Position numbers and translations under genes: made by a program. The notes under the pieces were generated by a model. That model saw nothing but the letters and a program-made list of their open reading frames with translations, did not search any database and was not told the origin of the DNA. Positions 11,625 to 23,736 of a DNA stretch of 64,000 bases are shown here, piece by piece. This DNA comes from Parasponia andersonii. Lineage: Eukaryota; Streptophyta; Magnoliopsida; Rosales; Cannabaceae. Every line of letters begins with the position of its first letter. The first letter of the stretch is position 1. Location: the NCBI GenBank assembly GCA_002914805.1, contig JXTB01000481.1, positions 157,135-221,134 on the forward strand, in the 5' to 3' direction.

Positions 11625-12075
11625 TCACGGATCATGGTTACCGTGATCTTCCTTGTATCGTCGCGGCCTGTTTTCCGCCGTCTGCTATGACTCCAGCCTG
11701 TCGGTGGTGAGATTTTAACAAGCCGCCATTCTGTTAAGACGACTTGCCCAATGCGCGCACCTACCCAGAATCGCATTAAATGTTCTGTCTGGGTCTGGAA
11801 CTGTGAGTTGCTTCCCACTGTACTCTGGTGGAAGACCCTTAAGGCTCCTGACCCCTATCTGTCGAGGTAAGAATCGGACTGGGCCGAATTCATCCAGGGT
11901 CTGGGATGGGTTCGGCCCTAGCCTCGGACAGCCCATGGGCCTATGCAGTACCACGTGCGACTCGCGTGGCCTTTAATTGGTAACTCTGGACACGTGTCGG
12001 ACGGTGTGCCTCGTTTATGACCTATTCTGCCACTTAATCGTCCACATAATATATGATTTAGGAACGGATCCCACA
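11625..12075. other. GC-rich relic, possibly an old LTR fragment
   Basis: A ~450-bp island of clearly higher GC content (11630-12010) in AT-rich DNA. It contains blocks such as GGACACGTGTCGGACG and GGATCCCACAATAA that resemble plant LTR leader sequences, but there is no paired copy in this window, no PBS and no coding domain. ORFs read through it (11618-11818 and 11715-11954 on -) have no family resemblance. The identity is open. Confidence 0.35.
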
Positions 12076-12831
12076 ATAATATTATTGACACACAAAGGGT
12101 TAAAAATTAATTATCTTCACATTAATATATCTATTTTTGAGATTCGTATTCTTTTCATCACTTCTTTTAAAAAAAAAAAAAAAAAAAAACTATGTTAGAA
12201 TGGGGAAAGAATACCAATCTAAATAGTGGAGATCAATGTGACGACTTTAGTTATTTTGTGTGTTCATAATATAATATTTATCTAAATCAGCCACACGGAA
12301 AAAAGTAGATTATTGTACACAAAAGAAAATCATATTGACACTAAACGTTTATAGTTTTAATACTTGGATCAATTACCACTAATATTGATCTCCATAATTA
12401 CACAAATTTATAGTTTCATAATCCAAGTTTTAAAGCTATTTTGGAGTGATTATGTTACTATGACGACTTATATAATACCATCTAAATTTAATTAGACTTT
12501 TGTATATATTGTCTATGTATTATCAAAATTGGATACAGTAAGTCAGTAACCCATTAATCAAGCAATCGAAGTCGAAATGTCGGCATAGATTTATCTTAAT
12601 TGATAACGACATCTTATCACTAATATTGGGGTTTAATGTTCAAATTCATCGGATATGAGGGTATTATTTGAAAAAGAGAGAAACTCGAAGCGTGGACCAT
12701 ATATTAGAAACAAAGTTAATTGGGCCTAAAGTTGAGGGCTGCTAATTCATGAAATGAGAAAGTGGTTGGGCTGGACTTCTAATGACCCCTGTCTAATATT
12801 ACGGTGGATATCCACTTTTCTCAGTTGATTT
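12076..12831. other. Intergenic, nothing recognised
   Basis: AT-rich DNA with a poly-A tract at about 12169-12189. No gene, RNA or repeat boundary can be supported. Confidence 0.5.
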
Positions 12832-13050
12832 TAATAAATGTCCATTTTCATCTTTTTATAGCTAAATAACCAGGTTTGTATATTTTTACATTTGCTATAT
12901 ATATTTATATACCAGTTTAATTTATGTATTGAGTATATAAATTTTATATTGGGTACATAACATTTTACATTTCACAGGTGGTATATATGCTGGTATATAC
13001 CAATTATTTTGCTATAATATATGAAAAAAGGGACATTTACGTAAAATAGA
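12832..13050. mobile_element. MITE-like element (member b of a three-copy family)
   Basis: About 220 bp. The left end AAATGTCCATTTTCAT is nearly the inverse complement of the right end (ATGAAAAAAGGGACATTT). The interior is TATATA-rich with a phrase near TTATATTGGGTACATAA that recurs, slightly changed, in the copy at 57604-57802. No coding capacity. Confidence 0.55.
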
Positions 13051-13426
13051 CCCTAAATTTAGTCATTTTTTACTACGAGATCCATAAATATCCAGTTTTG
13101 GTTAGGAGGGCGAGGGAAAAGAGGCTTGGAATGGAGACGGGGCATAGTCACATGGGTGAGAGAGAGCATTAAAAAGTAATGAAGGCATAGGCAGTAGGCT
13201 TAGCCTTAGCCCTCAGTACGTTGCAGTCAGAGCAAGAAGCATGTTTGGCCGATTCACTTCACCAGCCTCCTTTTTACAGTGTCAGCGACAACTGTCTTCC
13301 CTCCTGTCCTATCAAACAATGTCCTCTCCCCCTTTTTCTTTTCAAAAGTTTTTTCTTTGTTTTAATTAAGCAAAGATAATAAATCCCATAAAAACAATAT
13401 GAAAAAGAGCAAAAAAAATGACATGT

Positions 13427-13752
13427 CAAATGGAATGGAAGATTTTATGCTACTGTTTTATGCTCCAGTTTGGTCAAGTTTGTAACTACAATTATTATGA
13501 GAATTTTTCTCACTCTGAAATATTTGTACAAAAAATAGAGTGAAAGGGAGATGATCTGTTATTTTGTTAGAAAAAAATGTGACTGGTCATTGTGTATAAA
13601 CGTGTCATCTGGAATAAGAGATTTTATGCTTACATTTTATGTGCCAATTTGGTCAAGTTTGTAACTGCAATTATTATGAGATTTTTTTTTTCTCACTCTG
13701 AAATATGTGTACTGAAAATAGAGTAAAAGGAGCTAATTTGTTATTTTGTATG
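13427..13752. repeat. Tandem duplication, unit about 179 bp
   Basis: Two direct copies (about 13427-13571 and 13606-13752) share an anchor TTTGGTCAAGTTTGTAACT and a following CTCACTCTGAAATAT block, offset by about 179 bp, with scattered substitutions and a longer T run in the second copy. Non-coding. Confidence 0.8.
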
Positions 13753-14970
13753 GCAAAATGGTATATTGGGAAGAGAGTTCATATACATGGGAGAGGATGG
13801 GGAAAAGTAGGAATTGCAGAGACATATGAAAATGAATTAAACGAGGGAAGTAGTACCGATGTGCCCAAAGGATAGAGGGAGGCCCCCCATATCCTGAAGG
13901 TTTATAGGCCTTGGAAATTGTTGCATTTTGTTTCTTTTTCGGTGGTCAAAAACTTAAAACCAATACAAATGGGTTCCAGACCACACCGAGTGACCATACG
14001 AAGGAAACATCTATCGTTATCTTTTCTTATTATTATTATTTAAGTAGAGAGAACCGAGTATCAATTGTAACGTACAAACTTATCCGTACCGTAATTTTGA
14101 CTAATTATTTAGTGATTAGTACACTTATTTCGCTGTCCAAGCATACTGCTTTTACAAAAGTCGTATCATAATTACATTCTCATTTATTTGGGTTTCTTGT
14201 GGCGAAAAGCCAAGACCAGATTCTTCAGTAAAAATAAATTACGTACAAAAAAACCAAAGGACCAGATTCAACAAAATATGGTGCCATACCGCCACGCAAT
14301 ATTTATGAACTAGGAACAACCTAAGATCCTATGTGTTCAGCATTTAGCCGAGCCTCACGGACAAGCTATACAACTAGCACTCTTAATTTTAAAACTTACC
14401 ACCACCACTATTTTACACAACAACAATAATACATATAACAGAACACGTTATAATAATTTAAAAGACAATTAATTATCACCTACTCAATGCTAAAATACAA
14501 CTTATACTACGGCTTATAATTAAAGCTCGTGTTTTAGCGAGTTCACATATGTTCTTACACGTGATCTTTTTGTAAACACTTGTGATTTACCACACCAATA
14601 ATAGAAATAATAGGTCGTGTACTCTAAAATTTTAGATGTGGACTCCAAGGTCCTTAGCTATTATATAGCACTATGTTCTTTTGATATTTTTTGTTCGTAT
14701 TATACTTTAAGCATATATGTGCCAAGTTAATATCTTTCGAGATACTAACACATTGCCAGCTTGAAATCTTTTCTCTTAATATATAGTTATTTTCTTTTTT
14801 GATGTGCAACCTTAATTCAATTCATTTTGTATTAATAATAAATTGGTTACAATAATCCAATTTTTTTTGGGGTGGCGGGGAACCGAAAGCGTCAAGAATG
14901 AAAACCAGAACTTATTTTGTTTTTTTTTGCAGATAAACCTAGCTGGCATGAAGTGAAGTGAAAGTAAGCA
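13753..14970. other. Intergenic, nothing recognised
   Basis: No coding domain, RNA gene or element boundary seen. The open stretch 13911-14171 on + has no family resemblance. Confidence 0.5.
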
Positions 14971-15138
14971 ACCGTGGGAAGCATTTAAAGATAGAGCTGA
15001 AGCTCAAAGCTAATTAAAAAGCCACGGATAGAGATCTAAAGTCTAATAAAAAATACCGTGGGAACCATTTAAAGATAGAGCTGAAGCTCAAAGCTAATTA
15101 AAAAGCCACGGATAGAGATCTAAAGGCTAATAAAAAAA
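14971..15138. repeat. Recent 84-bp tandem duplication
   Basis: Two units (14971-15054 and 15055-15138), each starting ACCGTGGGAA, are almost identical. Differences are few single bases, such as GCATTT versus CCATTT and GTCTAA versus GGCTAA. The high identity suggests a recent origin. Confidence 0.93.
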
Positions 15139-15699
15139 ATGTAGGAGGAGATCTAGTACATATATATATATATATAATCCTCTATTGACTGTTGCGTAGG
15201 CCGTAGAGGGAAAAACAGAACAAGTTAGTAATGATGGAGAAATGTCTCTGCATGAGGCATCTTGTCTATATGTTGTCTCTTTCTATATTATCTACGTATG
15301 TTTGAATGTCGCGTGGCTTGATGCCAGTTATTATTGCTAGATTTTTGTTGATCCCCTTCTGTCCCAATATCTATCTCAATTTTCACCACCCTTGTATCCG
15401 TACATATTCTCCTACACATCTATCAAAGTTTTGAAAACTACATCTATTTAATTTTCTTCATGCATTTTTCTTTTTTATTTGGGCACGCTACGAGGTAATT
15501 ATAATATAAATAAATCATAAATACCACTTTGGTCTTCACAGAAGTGAGTACTGGCTGGTACAAAATTTAGTGTCACGAGGGCATACAACTTGTGTACAAA
15601 AACATGAAGAAAAAAAAAAGCTCGTGACTTTTCTCACATTTTCCTACTTAATACTCGGTACTCACCTTAACCACATGAACATGTGATGAAAACTAAAAA

Positions 15700-17846
15700 T
15701 ATCAAAATCAGAAATCTACTGTAAGTTTTGGTAATTTTAGATTTAAACATTGATAAATAGTAATTTTTATAAAATTTTAATAAATTTAATATTTAAAATT
15801 TTAATTTTTAGTCCTCGTTAAAATTCAAAAGTCAAATTCTCTCATCATTTTTAATTTCTCTAAAAAATATACATTTAATATTTAAAGGAATTCTATTTAA
15901 TTTATTTAGAAACTTTTCATTTAAAATCATAAAGTTCAATAAAATGAATCCAATGTCCAAACAATGGACATAAAATTATTTGTATTTCTAAGAACTCAAT
16001 TTAATAACAAGATGTATCTTCATGTATCCACTTAGTAAATATGTTACTATTAGCTAAATAAATTTGACATAGAAAAGAAAAGATGATACAGAGCATGAAC
16101 CAACCAATGAAGAGGATTGAAACTGCATGCACAATGGCAAGCATGCTTGTCAAACCCCTAAAACAATTACTACAAAAAAAATCAACACCTGAAAGTAGGA
16201 GAAAGTAGAGGATGAGTACGCGAATGGTCAGTAGAAACTCAATTAACTTTTTGAATAGATGCAATTTTACCAAACATACATGGTTAATACCTTTTTCCAA
16301 ATTCTATTTATAAACCAACTTTATAAAATAATTATTCTCTATAATAATCATATGCTCAAAACCAAAACTAGAAATAATAAGAATGTATATATCATAAATC
16401 AACTCATCCTATGAGCTCACATCCTCTCATCACAAACTAGAGTAATTCGTACTATGTGTACTAAGTACTCTCTGCCTGATATCTATCCTAGAAAACCGTA
16501 GAGACACCCGTGTGTCTAAGCCTACTAAGCTGAAGAGGCAATTGAATACCTACACTTATTGAATAAGAATAATCAGAAAACCCTGCACGGGTTTATGAGC
16601 TCTCATCAAGGGGTACTAGTCCGCCTACTGCAACAACCCGATGCCTAAGATGTATATCATGTATAATCCTATGGTATGTACAATATGTAACAAGAAATAT
16701 ATAATAATCATGCAGAACATAACTAAGCAATGCTTTAAAACTCCACTTGATATTATTCTAGAATTTACTATACCTTGGGCATCGAATCAGCTAAATCATC
16801 CCAAAATCATGATTTTATAAATATATATATATATATATATAATTCATATTGTCTAATTCCATAATAATCTAAGATTTTCCGACAGTTCATCAAAAAATGT
16901 CGTTTTATTCACGAGTTTCCATAAATAAATTTTAATGCAATTAAAATTCAACACAAACATAAAAATCAGGTAATTGAACCTATACCTCAATTAAGTGTCC
17001 AAATAACATTACGATACTATAGAAGACGTTTGGTGTCGTTTGGGTGTCATTCGAAAGGTCAGACGTTATTTTCAAATATTTCATCGATAGATTTGAAAAT
17101 TAGATTTTCCAACGGAATCTTGAATGGAGAAATGAATATCTCCACTGAATTCCTAGTATCTAATTTAACTAGGTTAGATATATGGCTTGATCAATTTAGG
17201 CTTAGGTCGAAATCCAACACTGTGGCACACAAAATTAGACATATCTAAGCCATTAGATTTTGTTTTTCGTGTCCATCACTAAACATAGTCAAAATATATA
17301 TCAAAATTTTTTTTTAACGAGTACATCATAAATATGAAGTTTATTTTACGATCTAATGGTTAGATTGGAAAATTTTAACATAAAACTAAAAATAACTCAA
17401 AATTATCAAACATGGCAAAATTCAATTTGAGCAGAGTTAAATCGAGATATATATACTATGAAAATTCTCGTATTGAGACGAATCTGGGAAACCCAAATTT
17501 ACAACTTGAAGTCACTAGAAATAACGTCGTAATTGAATCTTTCCGCAGGAATTTTCTGCATTTTTTCGGTGAAATGGTGGTCCGGCAACTTAGGGGTGGC
17601 AACTAGAGTTTCGTGACGACATAGCGAGCTGATCTGGGCAGCTAGTGTTGGTCACCAATGGCCGGAGGAGCTCTCATATAGTGAAGGGGTGGCTGCATTG
17701 CTTCAGCCGAGAGATAAAAAGATAGAACGGGTGAAGAAGAGAGAGAAAGGAAAAAAAGAAAGAAAGAGAGAGTTTTTTTATTTTAAAGTTATGGATCCCA
17801 TCACTAAAAAATATTATATTATATTAAAAAAATTAGTGGGGTTTCA
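15700..17846 (-). repeat. 3' LTR (left copy) of the minus-strand LTR element
   Basis: Matches 23737-25761 over its length with many substitutions and indels. It carries an extra purine-rich stretch near 17700-17790 that is missing from the other copy. Its terminal TG/CA on the left side has decayed. ORFs inside it (16001-16300 on -, 17412-17606 on +) are LTR sequence, not genes. Confidence 0.75.
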
Positions 17847-19202
17847 TATCCTTCCCTCCTTAAAAAAAGTTTATCCTGAAATTCAAATATGACTGGGATT
17901 AAAGTAAAAAGGTAAAGATTAACAGCCAGAAAGAGAGTGAGTACTTCAACATATTATTATAAACATCAAACCAAACACTAAGTATATCAAGAAGTATGTA
18001 ACATAGCTTTACTCTGGTGTTAGAATCCCATTTATACGCCAATGTCACACAAAGGTATGTGATAGAGATATACACAAAGTGACATACAATCGCAAGATGA
18101 ATCATTGGTAGGTACAAAACTTCAACACGAGATTGGAAATAATAACCCCAAATTGGTAGTTAATCACAGAATTAGTAACGTTGACTAGGAACACGAGTTA
18201 AAAACATAAGACTTCTATCACAGAATATTGATTGTTATGCACCAAATAAGTCTAACAGATTAAATATCAAGTATATATAATACCATTCTTAGATCATACC
18301 AGATGAATAACATACTAGGATAATTCTATTTATTTGCAGTTAAACTTGGTCCTAAATAATCACTGAGTCCAAAGACTCTAACAAGATTCTCATCAACACA
18401 AGATTGCACCTTAACAGGGTTTTGTAATCAAAAACAATTTTAGAAATCAAAATGATAATAAGAGTACAATGATATAAGTCATTTATCGTTCTTTATAACC
18501 AGCGTGTAATAACTATGTACACAAATATTTCTAGTCAAGAACAAGACTAAAACTTCTATAATAGTAAATCATCAATACAGAAGTACATAGTATAACAAAT
18601 ACCACCAGCTAAATTACTGCAATCTAAGCATATAAAATACAAGTATCCACATAACAAATATTGTCTAAAGGCTTCCTAGTTCTTTTACCTAATGTAACAT
18701 CATACCATAATAACCCATACCATAACTAAATCTATAGACTCTTCAAGTCTCTTTGCCCAACACTGGATTATAACAAGAATCTATATTGTCACTTACCTCT
18801 AAAGACTTTCTAAGTTTTTAGTACAAGAGAAAGTCATATAGAAATGACTTAATATCTAATATACAAATAAAACTATTAACAATGCTATAATGCCTCAGAA
18901 AGAAGGTTCCAATAGAATAGATTGTCTCTGCAGTGACACATGTCTCCAATCTAACCTCGTTTCATTTTCAAATCAAAAATAGTTTTCAAAACATGTAGCA
19001 CAAATATCAAGGGCATATAGGAATACTATATTAGTTCACAATAAGATTTCACCCTGGCTATTGGCACACCAAATCTGAACTTTCCTTTTGAAAATTTAAT
19101 GGTAAAGTTCAATAACTCTTAATATAGACTCATAAGTAAATTGATCATTTTGTCATCAATTATACTACTATAATGATGCTTGGATCCAATTTAAATCAAG
19201 TA
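17847..19202 (-). other. Left part of the LTR element's internal region, no coding motif
   Basis: About 1.36 kb between the left LTR and the copia insertion. It begins with the polypurine-like tract. No retroviral protein motif could be read in any frame. Confidence 0.5.
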
Positions 19203-19207
19203 ATGAC

Positions 19208-20050
19208 TGCCTGAAGTAGACATCAGCAACGACATAGACTGTGAGGATTACAAGAAGCCTGTAAAGTACAAGCATCCTCTTGCTACTCGTTATGAGAAAG
19301 CTGAGGCATGTTTAGAGTGCGTACATATGCATATCTATAAACCTATGGAGGTAGTTTCCTACAACATACATTGTTTATCACCTTTGTTAATGAATATTCA
19401 GACTTTGGTCAAGTTTATTTTCTCAAGAGATACGATGAAGTCCCAGATGCTTTCCATGAGTTCAACAAAAAGGTACAAATGCAACATGACACCAAGGTTA
19501 AGAAGTTCAAGATTGAAGCCAAACATGAAGATATGGATTCTCTTTGAGACCTGCTGAGGCCAACACTAGCCAATCTTATTATTCCTTATAAATATACGAC
19601 TATCTATGAGCTTAGTCATATAGGAGCTGCTGAGAGGTACAACATCAGACTCAAGATAACCATAGAGCTGATGTACAAGGAGTCGCTATTGTCCTATAGA
19701 TACTGCAATTATGCTTTAAGGATAGTTTTGTATATCCTCAACTTCATTCCATCAGATAGAGTTGCTTCAACATCTTTTCAGATGTGGATGGGCTATGTAG
19801 AAAGCTTAGAGCATCTAATGATATGGGGTTGCGAAGTATACACATGCAAGAATGTGGGAGATGAAGTTGACAAGAATTCAGAAAAGTGTTTTCTGCTTGG
19901 CTATCCAAAGGAAGAGAAGGGCTACATTCTTTACAGACAATCTATGAATACTACCTTCATCAGCAGAAGTGGAGACTTTCTGGAGGATGAGAGAGAAGTC
20001 CATCAAGAAAATAATGAAGAGAGAGCTTATGATCTTCATTGCTTTTCTTA
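19208..20050 (+). pseudogene. Copia integrase fragment (broken)
   Basis: Two readable pieces. Around 19370-19560, in a frame shifted from the open one, a stretch like FITFVNEYSDFGQVYFLKRY matches the copia integrase core, with N where the catalytic D of the usual F-D-D-Y-S motif stands, and it ends in a stop. The open frame at 19671-20051 gives the integrase C-terminal/GAG-linker region (ALRIVLYILN, LMIWGCEVY, KCFLLGYPKEEKGYILY), matching the usual copia order. Frameshifts, stops and loss of the RT domain make it non-functional. Confidence 0.8.
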
Positions 20051-20169
20051 GTCATTAAGTTGTTAGTTGAACATTTAGTTTTTGCTTTTATTAATTTTGG
20101 TCATTTGGAACATTTTGGAATTTTTAGTATGTTATTTTTAAGTAACTGCTTTTTGGACAAGTGGGAGAT

Positions 20170-21987
20170 TGTTGGAATTTTTGCCCTAAAAAGTAGATTT
20201 CTAATTTTACCTTTTTGAGTATAAACAACTTTCTCTTATATAAAATTATAATATTTGCTAGATTAAACTATCTTAGTTGAATAGTTTATTCATCTAAAAA
20301 AGATTCCATGACTTTATATGTGTATAAAGAAACAAACATGATTAAGTATTAATTATGGGGAGACTTGTTTCTTTATCTAAGTCTAAATGAAGTAGTTTAC
20401 AATCTGTAAATAAAGATGGAATACTTTATTTACTATAGATTGTAGTATTTGTCTATCTCAACAGGAATGATGTATCTCAAATCATTGAAATATCTAACTT
20501 CTGATAGAAATACTAATACAACATAAACAAGTTATGTGTATTAAACTGGACCAGGTAATATAAAGAATTGGAGTGCCGCAACTTAATTCTTATATTATCA
20601 CAAACTAGCTCTTAGCATATAAATCTTAATCCATGATGTTTGACTGGACTTGCTTTCATGGGTTATAGCCTTTTGATTTGTTAAAAGACTAACCTCTATG
20701 AAATTAGAGGTGAACTCTGGCATAATGGAGGTTATAGCTTATGAATTGATAGGAACACTAAATAGTTAAGTACACTATACATTAATGCCACTTGAGGTTC
20801 TTTCAAGATTTATGGAATAATTAAATCTAAGGTATTAGTATTCACTTTGTGAATTAGTTAATAATTTTGTCTAAATAGCCATTGAGAACAAAATTATCGA
20901 CAACATTATTCCTTGATAGAAAGATGGTAACTTAAAGGTAAATAGGTGTTAGAGGAGTATTACGGTAATTTCACCTATCCAACTATGGCATTGTATAGGG
21001 ATTATATATGTGGTATAGAATATGCTAGATAGATCAGTTAATTAAGATTAGTTGATTAAATCTCTATAAAAGGCATGACATTTAATCTAAGAGTGCAATA
21101 TTAGGCCTTTAGTGGAGTGTCCCCTTTACTAATAATATTTATATAAATACTATAATAATAGTTATTATGTATTTATCATATTATTAGAGCTTAGATTATT
21201 TGGATCCATTAGGTCCCTTGTCTAGCTCAATTAAGTTCATTAATTGGTTGGTGGTATTTGTGAAATTAGTTTCATGAAACTGTGTAAAATAATGATTCTA
21301 CACAGAAGTTGGTATTTTTATAAATAAATTTCATGAGTTATACATATTTATAAAAATACACCCAAAGCCCAAATTGGAGAACAAGCCTAATCCTAATTGG
21401 ACTAGGGTTAGCAGTTTTGGGTCTCATATATATAAGATATATAAAAGACAAAAAAATAAAAAAAAAACAGTAACTCTGAGAGATTCACACGCATAGACAA
21501 ATGGAGAGAGAGAGAGAGAGAGAGATTTCAGCCAACCTAGGTTAAGTGAGAGTGAAAAAGGTTTTCTACAATCTCATAGTCTCTTCTCACATCCATGTGT
21601 TCCATAGGATCAAGAAGGTGTTCTTGGTCGTTCTCCAATAAATGTTTTGACTTGGTACCCACTCGTCTCATCAACCAAGAGCGAGAGCATAGACAAGAAG
21701 ATCTAGGGTTGGAGGTTTGATCACCATCAATAAAAAGATCAAAGAGGAACACTCTACAAGAGGTAAACCCTAATCTCATCTCTAGGGTATTGTATCTAGA
21801 TTTGATTTATGTTGTACATGATCCTGTATAAGATGCATATGTATTATATGGTTATAAAAACTGTTTTCATGTAAAATTTCAAAACCTAAATATGCTAATT
21901 TTTCCTTTGCGTTCATGATATGATCATATATTTTCCATGTTTGCATGCATATATGATTTTCCTAAGTGTTAGGTCAATAAACCAACA
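20170..21987 (+). repeat. Copia 3' LTR (1818 bp)
   Basis: Starts TGTTGGAATTTTTGCCC right after a polypurine tract (AAGTGGGAGAT) and ends ACCAACA, with TG...CA termini. About 1.6 kb of it recurs at 43589-45184. The GA-repeat near 21500-21525 and the short ORF at 21537-21779 lie within the LTR. Confidence 0.88.
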
Positions 21988-21992
21988 ATGAC

Positions 21993-23736
21993 TCACAAGC
22001 TGAACTCAATATCAACAAACTCAACGATGACTCTAATCTATAATATATTTTAATCAGAGTCTTTAAAAACTCACAAAAGTCAATATAAGTAAAGTACATC
22101 AAATAGTACTCACTCATTAATACTAAGAGGAAATATACCAACAAGATTGAATCTTGTCATCACTAGTCAATCAATTTGATATTCAGAACTCTACTTCCAC
22201 TTACTAAGCTAAGTAGGACAAGAAGACATTTTTGCTTGATAGATTGTTTACTAATTAGACTATCAAGTACTTAAAATATATAAATTTCTCTTAATTTATA
22301 GTTAAACATAATAGAAATTTTCTTAAAATTTCATAACTTTTTCCAAAGTTTCAAAAATGTATCTCTACGAGATTCAAAAGCATGTCTTCTTTTTGTTAAG
22401 AAATCACATTATGCAAATAATTTTCTATAATTATTATTAATGAAAAATTTTAAGTAATACACTAGTGAGGGTTTCCTTAGGTTTTATAACTTTGAAATAC
22501 CACACTCTGATAATTTTATTAAAAATAGTTTTCAAAGTCATTTTAACAATAAAAAGAACTTATAAAGCATTTTAGAAAATAATTGAGTGTGTCAGTTGTA
22601 AATTTAATTTTTATTTTTATTATTTTTTTACCTTACTCAACTTGTCAAACATATTATTTCACAGCTCTTGTCTATTTGAAAATCTAAGTTTCAGAAATCA
22701 TATAGTTAAATTTTTTATTTCAAAGAAGGTACTAGATATCATTATACATCACCTAAATTTCTCCAAGATAGATATTCAAAACCAATATATATTTTTCAAA
22801 TTCTCAAATGCAAAGTCATCCCGAGCTTCTAACACTAAGAGTTCCCAATATTTGGAAAATTAAGTTAAAAAAAATTACACAAATATCTAATTATCCAATT
22901 GAGGCAAATAATACAAAGTCAGTCTAACTTGATTCACTTATCCAATGAACAAGATATTTCTTGAATACAAAGGATTTGATAATTCCAATAAATAACAACA
23001 TCACATATTCATTATTAAATAGGCCATGTATATAATAAAAAGCTTAGAAGGATTAGTAAATCCAAGCAATAAGGCAAATAAGGTCATAATAACAAAATTT
23101 CACAAATTTCCAAAATAAGTTTTCAAAATATAAATTTTCTCTACTTATATAAGGTTCACATAACCAAGTCCATATTATTATATCAATTTATGAATTAAAA
23201 AAATGTGATGATCATCCAAAAATCCTACCAATGCATGATACAAGATTATAAAAATGATTTATCAAACACTCAAATAGATTAATCATATATAAATGATTTT
23301 TAAGAAATTTAAATCATAACCCTACAAGTACAAATAATGTCAAGTTATGCAATCAAGATACAAGACATTGAGTTACTATTTTAGAATCTATGAGGTTCAC
23401 ATAGCTTTTCACAATCATAGACATAGGAGTACAAGGACGAATGCCCATTTGAATTGAGAAATTTTCGACAAGAGTAGAATTCACTAGTCTAGTGTCATTC
23501 TCGACACTTCTGAGACTAGAATTTTAGGGTATAACCATTATAAGGATACCAAAGTTATATTATAGGAAGGTGAACAAAAGATTCGGAATGAATCAAAGTA
23601 AAGACATCATATTTAGCCAATTTCTAAGTGATGTATGAGGTATTTTTAAACTACTTTTCCAAAATCCTTTTAAACACTAAAATATCATACGCAAGATCCA
23701 ATATGGATTTGAAGCTCGAAGCTCTGATACTAAAAC
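21993..23736 (-). other. Right part of the LTR element's internal region, PBS at its end
   Basis: About 1.7 kb of AT-rich sequence with no readable gag or pol motif. At 23721-23732, next to the right LTR, the inverse complement of a tRNA-iMet-type primer binding site is visible. Confidence 0.55.

Larger units (their letters stand above)
19203..21992 (+). mobile_element. Truncated Ty1/copia element inserted in the LTR relic
   Basis: An integrase-region fragment plus a full 3' LTR on +, flanked by the same 5 bp, ATGAC, at 19203-19207 and 21988-21992. That pair looks like the original target duplication. The 5' LTR, gag, protease and RT are absent, so the element has lost most of its body internally or was captured incomplete. 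Confidence 0.7.

Noticed and set aside
11368-11628. ORFs with alternating Tyr-Ile on both strands
   Set aside because: Direct translation of the AT microsatellite.
16001-16300. 99-residue hydrophobic ORF on -
   Set aside because: Lies inside an LTR whose second copy (23737-25761) does not keep the frame open.
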